Shown here: piece by piece, positions 1 to 9,700 of the stretch
Numbering within the stretch: the first letter of the stretch is position 1
Layout: each line of letters starts with the position of its first letter
Made by a program: the position numbers and the translations under genes
NCBI GenBank assembly: GCA_026770585.1
Contig: MU646381.1
Span: 11,069 to 32,437, forward strand
Length of the DNA: 21,369 nucleotides
Reading direction: 5' to 3'
From: Baffinella frigidus
Taxonomy: Eukaryota; Cryptophyceae; Cryptomonadales; Baffinellaceae
The notes under the pieces: model-generated
The model's input: only the letters and a program-made list of their open reading frames with translations
What the model was told of the DNA's origin: nothing
Database searches by the model: none

Positions 1-102
1 TACACCCTAAACCCTAAACCCTAAGCCCTCAATCCTAAACCCAAAGCTTACGTCCTGCGGCGAACTTATCCCCCTAAACTCTAAACCATAGACCCTAAAA
101 CC

Positions 103-141
<39 letters not shown>

Positions 142-831
142 ACCCTAAGCCCTTACCCCCAAACCCCAAACCCAAAAGCCTAAACCCCACACCCTAAACC
201 CCACACCCCAACCCCTAACCCAGGTACGCACGCGCGCGAGAAATCGCGCGAATGCACCTTGAATCGGTGGGGGTTGTGCCTCCTCTCGACGCGCCTTTGG
301 TAACCATAAACCCTGAACCCTAAACCCTATGCGCTAAATCCTGCACCCCGAACCCTGATCCCTCAATCCTGAACCCTGAACCCTAAACCTCAAACTCTAA
401 ACCCTAAACCCCACACCCTAAACCCTAAACCCCAAACCCTGAACCCTGAATCCTAATCCCTAAACCCTAAACCTCACACCCCAAACCCTAAACACTCAAC
501 ACAAAACCCGAAACCCGAAACCCGAAACCCTGAACCCACAACCCGACAGCAGGGACGAGACAGCACTAGGGGGGGATGTGAGAGATGTGCTGGGGACGCT
601 GGGGACGCGCCAGTTTCGCTCTCGCGTACTGGTGGGGGTTTCCTCTCCGATATCCCTCTCACAACTCTCCCCACACCCTTACCCTGAACCCTAACCCCTA
701 AACCTTAAAACCTAAACTCTAAACCCTAAACCCTAAATCCGAAAACCGAAAACCGAAAACCGAAACCCTAAACCCGAAACCCTTAGCCCTAAACCCTAGA
801 CCCTAAACCGCCTTCCTCGCAACCAGGCGAG
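1..831. repeat. Degenerate telomere-like CCCTAAA array (C-strand orientation)
   Basis: Heptamers of the CCCTAAA type with many variants (CTCAACC, CCGAAAC, CCCCAAA) fill most of this stretch. CTCAACC runs about six times near 106-146 and CCGAAAA-type units about four times near 738-765. The array is broken by non-repeat pieces at about 221-300 and 541-675, in which I recognise nothing. A C-rich strand at the left edge is the orientation expected of a left chromosome end, but the array is too degenerate to be an active telomere tip. Long open frames here and in similar arrays come from the repeat period and are not genes. Confidence 0.9.
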
Positions 832-1456
832 TTTCCGATGGAGGCGTGCGAGCGGTCCGACAGGTTCGTTTGATTTATTTTGATTTGAAACGTGTTTGAT
901 TTTGCTAGGTTTTTTGTTTTATTTTTTATTTTTTATTTTGTTGATGTGAACCACTTCACCCGCCCCAGAAACGCTGTTAGTTTGCACCGACGATTCGTAG
1001 TTACAGAACGCTGTTTGGTTGCAGCGATGGTTGATAATCACCGATTGCAGCGATTTATTAAACGTATATACGTTCCCGACCGGGATCGGTGCAGCAGGGC
1101 GTGCTTAGGGCCAGAATCCCGTTTGCGAATCGTCGGGTGTGCTTGATAATCACAGATCGCTGTTTGTTCACTTCACCCGCCTCTAGTGGCTTGCGCGCAC
1201 TCGGCTGAATTCCACTCTGCAACACCCATGATTTCGAGAGTTTATGGGTGTCCAACGAAACTTATTCAATGATGAAGAAATTTATTGGACACCCATAAAT
1301 CGAAATTCATTTCCATAAAATGAGCTTTGATGGACGCTCACAAAAGGAAATTGAATGGACACCCATCAAACAGAGGTATGGACGCTGGGATCGCGGGCGC
1401 GCGATTCAGCATCCCCGTGTGGGCGTGCACTCCAGGTCAGGTTCCCTCGGTCACCT
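832..1456. other. AT-rich stretch without a recognised gene; inverted repeat at 1241-1299
   Basis: The base composition shifts to AT-rich around 870-945 (runs of T and TTTTATTTT). A 15-bp perfect inverted repeat, TTTATGGGTGTCCAA at 1241-1255 against TTGGACACCCATAAA at 1285-1299, encloses about 29 bp. A third partial copy of the arm (ATGGACACCCATC) lies near 1354-1366. The phrase TTGATAATCAC occurs near 1030 and 1143. This may be the remains of a small inverted-repeat element. Open frames here show no recognisable domain. Confidence 0.45.
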
Positions 1457-1755
1457 GCAAACCCCAAACCATACACCATAAACCATTAACCATAAACCAT
1501 AAACCATAAACCATAAACCATAAACCATAAACCATAAACCATAAACCATACACCATAAACCATAAACCATAAACCATAAACCATAAACCATAAACCATAA
1601 ACCATAAACCCCAAATCCTAAACCCAAATCCCAAAACCCAAAACCCAAAACCCAACCCCCAAACCTAGAACCACACACCCCAAACCCCAAACCTGAAACC
1701 TGAAACCTAAAACCTAAAACCCCAAACCAAAACCCCAAATCCCAAACCCCAGATC
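1457..1755. repeat. Heptamer array dominated by the CATAAAC variant
   Basis: About eighteen near-identical CATAAAC/ACCATAA units run from about 1468 to 1606. They are followed by CCCAAAC/CCCAAAA and CCTGAAA variants to about 1755. On the opposite strand this translates as a monotonous YGLWFMV-type repeat, a by-product of a 7-bp period read in triplets. The local uniformity of one variant, different from the canonical CCCTAAA, points to recent local expansion. Confidence 0.9.
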
Positions 1756-2480
1756 CGGTCGCTTCCGGAGGAGAAAATGTTTCGGATGCGGACGCAGCGG
1801 GGTGGGTCGGGGCGTCTTGGGCGCCGGGTTGCAAGATTGCTGCGAACCGAGGTCTTTCCACTCTACAGAAAAGGCTCTGTGTGTAAGGGTGTTGTAGAGT
1901 CACCCCCTGTATTTGTACTGGGATTGGTCACGTTACCCTGGGATTGGTCACGTTACCCTGGGATTGGTCACGTTACCACGGTTGAAGCGCTTAGGCGTCC
2001 GGAGGGCACGCAGTTTCGGACGTGGAGAAGGACGCGACTGGGTGGGTAGGGGCGTCGTGGGCGCCGGGAAGGCACACTGCTGCGAACCGAGGTCTCACAA
2101 CTTTCATGTTTGTCAACTTTAAAGTTGACAAACTGGATTAATTTTATTTGGTCACGTTCCAAATTCTTCGCAGTACGTTTCACACACAAATACGCCCCAG
2201 AGAGGGTTGATGCACATCGTTTGACAAAGTGAAAACAATGGAACACTGCCGGGTAGGAAGACGTTCTGCGAGGATCAGGGACCACGGCAGGTCATGAGTG
2301 GGAATTTCAGAACGCAACGTTTTGTTTTTGTGGTACAAATGGTACGTACAGGGCTGGTGACACGCGACGGTTCGTCATTTCCACGTCCGGTCCGATCTTT
2401 CTCGTGTCCCAAGCTGGAGGCAACCTCTGGTATATTCCGAGATGAAATTAGTCCTGGGCCTGAACCCTAAACCCTAGACA
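1756..2480. repeat. Short tandem and palindromic repeats: 20-bp x3 and a 26-bp palindrome
   Basis: Three tandem copies of the 20-bp unit TGGGATTGGTCACGTTACCC lie at about 1919-1978. A 26-bp perfect palindrome, with half-site GTTTGTCAACTTT, lies at 2108-2133. A degenerate direct repeat of about 60 bp links about 1789-1855 with about 2029-2097; both contain GGGCGCCGGG and TGCTGCGAACCGAGGTCT. No gene is recognised. Confidence 0.7.
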
Positions 2481-3718
2481 GGCCAAACCCCTGCACCCTA
2501 CTTGGTCTTGTGTCCAGGCCCCACACCCTAAATAGGCCTAAACCCTCAACGCTGAACTCTCAACCTAGCCACACGGTGGACTACAAACCTTTCATTAAAA
2601 GTCAACTTGCCTTGATACAATTAACTTTAAGGATTTCCTGTGCAATTTGGTCACGTAACACCCTGAATTCTAGCCTCAACGAAACTTTCGTAGCCCACCG
2701 TGTGGGTACCGAGGCTTTAGAGGTTGCGTTGTCAAAAGTCAAGATCCCTGCAGATCTCCACTTTTGAGGGCTGCCATTGTACCGAGGCGAGCTCGTTGTA
2801 AGACTCCTAGTCTTTTGGATCACTCATCGCTAGGCTTGAGAGTGAGAAAGAAGAAAGAGGGAACATAGAGGATGAGGGCGTGGGCGGCGGGCAGGTCTTC
2901 TTTACAGTCAACGTTTGGGTTTAGGGTTCAGGGTTTAGGGTTTAGGGTTTGGAACTGAAATACCCCCCCCCAACAGCCATCTGATTCAGTTAGGCTGCCC
3001 AACTCAATTAGTTAGCACGTGTGAACTTCTCCTATTCGATCCTATTAAAGGGATTGAATTAATAGACAATTGGATCTTACTAGCAACAGTAAAGCATTTC
3101 CACTCGAGGCTGGAAGAGGGAGTATTTTAAATGCGTGGATGTTACATTTAGTACCACTCACGGGCAGGCTTGGTCACGTTGCTGGGGGAATTCCTCCAGG
3201 AACGTGACCAAACGCGATATTTGTGTGAAAGTTACTACGCAGTAGTCCACTTGTAAAGGACTTGTAAAGTTATTTATATAAAAAATAGTCACATTTCTAG
3301 CCTCGAGTGGTTGTACAGTAATTTTCGTTGCCAGGAAAGTACTACTCCTCAAGTGGGGATCGATGTCGATCCAGATGAGAGCGTGCAACTGAATGCGTCG
3401 GACTGTCCCAGGTCACCAAATCCCCAAAAGTCGCACCATTGACTTGTGGATCGATGTCGCAGGCCTCCCAAATGGGGGGGGTCACGGCCCGAGGCCTTTT
3501 TTTCGCGGCACTTTTAATAAAATAAATACACCTCACGGCTTACAGAGCTGTTTTTTGTCGCAGGTCATTAACTAGGGGGTTATTCACGAAACCCCTTCGA
3601 AGTCCGCTCCCAACATTGACGTTTTGATCGATGTCCCCAAGTCACCGCACCCCCAAAAGTCGCATCATTGACTTTTGGATGGATGATGTGACTTTTGGAT
3701 GGATGATGTGACTTTTGG
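2481..3718. repeat. Intergenic or upstream stretch with nested inverted repeats and a 20-bp tandem repeat
   Basis: TTGGTCACGTT at 3170-3180 is repeated in inverted orientation at 3201-3211. CCACTCGAGGCT at 3100-3111 pairs with AGCCTCGAGTGG at 3299-3310, making a nested MITE-like structure. A 20-bp unit, TGACTTTTGGATGGATGATG, occurs two and a half times at 3669-3722. A degenerate direct repeat joins about 3409-3460 with about 3636-3735; both carry CCCCAAAAGTCGCA and a GTCGCAG. Read in frame, the two copies give similar peptides (IDLWIDVAGLPN and FWMEVAGLANAD), so a degenerate upstream exon of the next gene may lie here. A short TTTAGGG run is at about 2918-2951. Confidence 0.55.
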
Positions 3719-6700
3719 ATGGAGGTCGCAGGTCTTGCAAACGCGGACTTCGACATCGCGCGGTTCGACGAGAAATCTGCGGGGTTCTGGTATGTTTCCT
3801 TCGACGGCCGGGAGGAAGCCTACGCCTACCAGCATTACTTTTACAAGCGCAGGTGTTTACACCCCATCAACTATTTCAATGTCCCGAAAACTAAATTTAA
3901 TGCTCAGAAAAACTAGATTGGAATTTATTATACGTTAGGCATGGATTTTTCGGGTCTGGTGTGTCTCCTTCGACGGCCGGGAGGAGGGGTACGCCTACCA
4001 GCACTTCTTCTTCCAGCGCAGGTTTTGAACCCCGTACAAATGATTTCGTGCCAAACTCGCTCGACAGCGGTACCGGATAACAGCCTGTCTCGTCACGGAA
4101 ATCGCGCGGTTTGACGGTTTGACGGTGTGTGGGGTTTGGGGTTTGGGTTTTGCCCCCCAGACCCAAAACTGTTGACGGGCGGGAGGAGGCCTACGCACTT
4201 CTTCTTCAAGCGCAGGTTTTAAACCCCAGAAAACTATTTTAATGCCCAGAAAACTAGATTTAATGCCCAGAAAACTAGATTGGAATTTATGGTATGTTAG
4301 GCATGAATTTTTCGATCAGATAGCGAATATGATTATCGAAATCGCGCGCAATTTTCAGGGATTTAGAATGCTATAACTACCTGTCGTGTCCGATTGGTAC
4401 CGGATACAAAGCTTGCCCCGTCCCCGAAATTGTGCTCGTTGGTGGACGCTCATATCCTAAACTGCGTCTTACAATGATTTTACGACCTTTTATTTGCATG
4501 CCACGACCCTTTGTAGCGGTTTATGACCGCGAAATCGCGCGGTTTGACAGCCGGGAGGCGGCGTACGCTAATAGGGTAACCGTTTCCCTAAAGTCAGGGT
4601 AACCGTTTCCCTAAATTCGGGGTAGTTGAGCCTTCGGAATTGACTATGGTAGGCCGTAGGACCGTCCCAGGGCCCCTACGAGAAACCCGGACCTATGGAA
4701 CTTTGATAGCCTGGATCAGGCACATGCCTACCACCCTTGTTTCTTCAGGCGGAGGTGTTTAAACCCGAGACCCTGCACCCTAACCTCTGAATCCCATACC
4801 CTCAACCCTCAACCCTGAACACTCATCCCGACTTGGTTAGGAACCGTCCTGGTGCAAAACCCTGCCGGGGTCAGTTCGGGTAACAGCTTCTTTTTTCGCA
4901 GGTTTGGCTTCTTTATCGAGCTCGGGGCGAATGACGGCATCAAGCAATCAAACACTCTCAGGCTCGAGGTCTGTCTCCCCCTAAGTGAAAGAGCCTTGAC
5001 TGTAAAGCGAGGGTTCAGGGTTTAGGTGGAGTTTTTGTTTTTCGGGGGTTTTGGTTTTGATAGGTTTTGGGAATAAAATCCAACACTCTAAACCCTGAAC
5101 ACAAACCGGTGTCGTCCAGTGTGACACCCTTCGCCTGGATGTACGCCTTCGTGTCAACACAAACCCCAGTCACCAAACCCTAAATCCACAACTAGAGTGA
5201 ACCCTGAACCCGAATTCTGCACCCTCGAAGCAGGAGCTGCTAGGCTGGCGAGGACTGCACATCGAAGGCGATCGCAGCACACATGCCCGCCTCCGGTTTG
5301 ACCCTTAAACCCACCCTAAACCCACCATAACCCCTAAACAAACCCTAAACCCTAAGCCCTACACCCTTAACCCTGACCCCTAAATCATAACACCTAAACC
5401 CTAAACCCTAAACCCTAAACCCTAAACCCTAAACCTTAAACCCTAAACCCAAATCCCTACACGCTAAACCCTAAACCCTAGACACTTTGCCCTCAAACTT
5501 AATCCCAACACCCAACACCCTAACCCTGCACCCTGAACCAGGAAAAACCGCCCGAACCAGTTGGCCGTTCAGGCCGTGGTTTGCAGGTGTTTCCCAAACC
5601 CTAAACCCTAAACCATAAACCCCAATCACTGAACCCCAAACCTTAAACCCTAAACCCTAAAATCCTGGATCCCAAGCCCTAGAGCCAGGTCTTTCACAAA
5701 CCCTGAACCCTGAACCCCAAACCCAAAACCCAAACCCCAAAACTTCAAACCCGAAACCCAACGCAGGGCGGGAGGTGAAGTCACGTGGCTGACAGGAAGC
5801 CAGGTTTAATCCCAAACCCTAAACCCTAAACCTCAAACACTAAACACTAAACACTAAACACTAAACCCTGAGCCCTAAAGCCTGCACCCGAAACCCATAA
5901 ACTCTGAACCCTACACCCGAAAACCCTAAACCCTGAACCCGAAACCCGAAACCCGAAACCCGAATTCCATAAAACCTAAACCCTAAACCCTAAACCCTAA
6001 ACCCTAAACCCTACACTAAAACCCTAAACCCTAAACCCTAAACCCTAAACCCTGAACCCTAAACCCTAAACCCTAAACCTGAAACCCGAAACAGCCGCTG
6101 ACCAATGGGATCGCAAGCCTGATGCCAAACGAGATGCTCGGGTCATACCCTTAACCCTAAACCCCAACTCTAAACCCTAAACCCTAAACTTCAAACTCTA
6201 AACCCTAAACCCTGAACCCTAAACCCTAAACCCTAAACCCTAAACCCTAAACCCTACACCTTAACCCGTAACCCGTAAACCCTACCCCCCCCACCCCCCC
6301 ACCCCCCCCCTAAACCGAGAACGTAATGAAGGTCGGTTCCCCACCGCAGGCAGTACCACAGCGACTTCGACCCGAGCGACCTTGGGACAGATTCGGAGGA
6401 GCACGTGAGTTCCCACTTGGCAGCCACCGGTGCCTTTTCAGAACGCGGTCCATCTAAACGATTCCCGTACGAATTGCACCTCAATTCGGATTAAATCAGA
6501 ATCGCATGTGAGTTTCCTTCCGGCTCGTTGACGTTTGGATCACTCGCTCTGAACCCTAAACCCTAAACCCTGAACCCTAAACACCCTAAACCCTGAACCC
6601 TGAACCCTAAACCCTAAACCTCAAACCGTAAACCTTAAACCCTAAACCCTAAACCCTAAACCCTAAACCCTAAAGCCCAAACCTTAAACCCCAAACCCCA

Positions 6701-9700
6701 AACCCCAAACCCCAAACCCCAAACTCTAAACCCTAAACCCTAAACCCTAAACCCTAAACCCCAAACCTTAAACCCCAAACTCTAAACCCAAAACCCTAAA
6801 CCCAAAACGCAAAGCAGAGTCTCCCGGTGAAGTGTTCTCCGCTCTCGAGCATCCTCGCTTCCCTCGGGCGCACAACGGTACGGCAATCCCCGTGAGGGTC
6901 AAGCGTTAAGGGTTCAAGGTTAAGGGTTAAGGGTTTAAGGTTTAAGATTTAGGGTTGACGTTTGCAAGACTGGATCAACGCGTGTGGTGCGATTTCGCGA
7001 TTTCCGCTCTCGAGCATCCTCGCGTCGCTCGGGCGCACAACGGTACTGCTCCAACCCAACCGGGAACAAGTGTTTTTCTTTGAAGCTGGCTGGCAACGAA
7101 AATTACTGCACAAATGAAAATATTGTGCAGTACTTTTCGTGCAGATTTCTAAAAGAAAAATACTTGTTCCCGGATGAAACCCCTCGATACGGTGGGCTAC
7201 GAAGGTTTCGCTGGGGCTGGAATTCAGGGTGGAACGGGACCAAATTGCACCATAAATCCTTGAAGTTCATTGCCACAAGGTAAGTTCACTGCACAACGGT
7301 GCAGCAATCCCCGTTAGGATTAAGGCTTAAGGCTTAAGGGTTCAAGGTTAAGGGTCAAGGGTTTAAGATTTAGGGTTGAGGGTTGCAAGACTTGATCAAC
7401 GCGTGTTGTGCGATTTCGCGATTTTCGTTGTCCATCACGTCAAAATTATTATTCAGGTCGTGTTTTATCAATATGATTGTTCCCGGCCGTCGCAATGGGC
7501 GTGGGAGAAACCCCTGACCCCTAACCCCTAGAGCGAGAGAGTTCTTCATCGACGACCAACTGTTCTGGTTCCACTTCATCACCGATTCAGCGGACCGTCC
7601 TCGCGCCATGCCGGTTAGAACGCCATGTTAGAACCCGGTTAGAACGCCAGGTTAGACCCGGTTAGAACGCCATGTTCTAATACCCGGTTCCCGATAGCCT
7701 TACATCTCATCTGGACGAGCATTTGAGTCGAATACAATTTCGGTGATTTCCGACCCGATTTGCAACGAAAATTACTACACGGACGTGACTGGACAAAGAC
7801 GGTGTGTAGTAACTTTCGTTGCCAGATCGTATTTGAGTCAAATTCTCGTCGCGATTAGATCTACCTCCCTAGACCCTAAACCCAAAGCGTAACCTCGTCT
7901 TGGCGTCTGCAGGTTGATCTGTGGGTGGACGGGACGGAACTCGAAGTACTCGAGATACAAGTCTCGATTTTAATTGTGTACTGCGATTTTTGATTCTGGG
8001 TAAAAGCCCGGACGTGGAAAGGACGAGGAGCTGCGTCGCACCGGGTCACGCACACTCGTTTAGTACCACGGAACGAAACGTCGCGCTCTGACATTTCCAC
8101 GTGTGGCCTGGCGTGGCCTGCAGGTTGATCTGTGGGTGCTGGACGTGGAGGGCGCGGAGTTAGGGTTTACTAGTACTGGGTTTAGGGTTTAGGGTTTAGG
8201 GTTTAGGGGTCCGCCTCCCCAGAGCAAACGATAAACCCTAAACTCTAAACCCGAAACCCGAAACCCGAAACTCCAAACAGGTTGATTTATGGGTGTTGGA
8301 TGTTGAGGGCGCTGAACTTGAAGTGCTCGAGAGCCTCGACTTCTCAGCAGTCACCGTCAACGTATACCCCTTCCAACATCCTGCAGTCAACTTTATTTTG
8401 AGGCCCTTGCGAACGAACCAGACCAACGTCTCCCTCGCCCCCCTCCTGCCGGTGATTGCCAGTAGCAAGCATATGAACAGAGTGGAGGGGGCAGAGCTCC
8501 AAGTGCTCGAGAGCATCGACTTCTCCGTAGTCACCGTCAACGTCTCTCCCGCACCCTACACCCTACACCCTACACCTTTCTCCCTACTCCCTACACCCTA
8601 ATCCCCACTCCCTACTCCCTGCTCCCGACTCCCGACTCCCGACTCCCTACTCCCTACTCCCTACTCCCTGAACCCGAACAGTCACCGTCAACGTATACCC
8701 TTCCTCTCTCCCTGTATACACACCGCGTGCCCTTCACAACGCATCGCTCCAACGTATACCCACCTCCCTTGGCATCGTCAACGTACCTTACCTCCCTCCC
8801 TTCGAACCGTCGACACACACACTGCCTCTCTCCCTCTGTACACACAGCGTGCCCTGTCTCGTCGCCCTGCTCAACCGGAGGGGTGCATGCATGGTTGAGC
8901 CGTTCTGTGCATAAAATTCCCTTTGTTGTGAACCAGAAATCGTTAAGATGGACTGCTGCTGAAATAACTTCTACGAGGGCACTGGACTACCACACGAGAA
9001 TGCTAGAGGGGCCTATTTGAAAGTGAGATTTTTTTGAAGTCAACATTTGTAAAGTAATTTTCATTCCTTTGGAGCTATTCTATGCGTTTGTAGCACAGAC
9101 ACGAGGTTGCAGTAGCCTATCCTGGTACAATATTTTACAACCCCACATGTAAATAGGGTCCTCTAGCATTCTCGAGTGGTAAACCAGATGCTCTGCGCGC
9201 CCTGAAAGTTGACGACGCTGGTGCTAACTCGTCAACCTTTGCGACTAAATCGTCAACTTTTGCGACTAAATCATTAACTTTTGCGACTAAATCATTAACT
9301 TTTGCGACCAAGTCGTCACCTTTTGCGACTGAACCGTCATCTTTTGCGACTGAACCGTCAACTTTGCAGGTCGTGTGCACGGAGGCGCTGAATTTCGAAG
9401 AGCCAACATGGGCCGAGCGCCACCGGAAGGTAGAGTGGGGTTGAGGATTCGGGGCTCAGGGTTTAAGGTTAGGGTTGAGGGTTGAGGGTTAGGGTTTAGG
9501 GTCAAACGCCGCCGGACGGTGAGCGACTCTAAACGCTAATACCCAATCCCTAAACCCTTAACCCTAAACCCTCATCAATATCCCTAGACCCTTAACCCCA
9601 ATCCCTATCCCTGAACTCTAATCCCTAATCACATAACCCTAAACCCTAAACTCTAAACCCTAAACCCTAAACCCTCAACCCTAGACCCTAAACCCTGAAC

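Noticed and set aside
1-831. CRISPR-like or satellite array
   Set aside because: The period is 7 bp without spacers, and the unit is the plant/algal-type telomeric heptamer.
892-1146. Frame starting with a hydrophobic FDFARFFVLFFIFYFV stretch as a membrane protein
   Set aside because: The hydrophobic part comes from a T-rich low-complexity run and the remainder has no recognisable domain.
1437-1903. Minus-strand open frames rich in YGLWFMV
   Set aside because: They are the triplet reading of a 7-bp repeat, which is open by arithmetic. No conserved domain.
6984-7283. Plus-strand frame of 99 codons
   Set aside because: Much of it is an inverted-repeat element (7060-7173) and a duplicated exon 8 copy, read in a different frame from the exon.
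9135-9380. Minus-strand frame with VAKVDDL heptads, resembling a coiled coil
   Set aside because: It is a 21-bp tandem repeat inside an intron of the plus-strand gene; periodicity alone explains the heptads.
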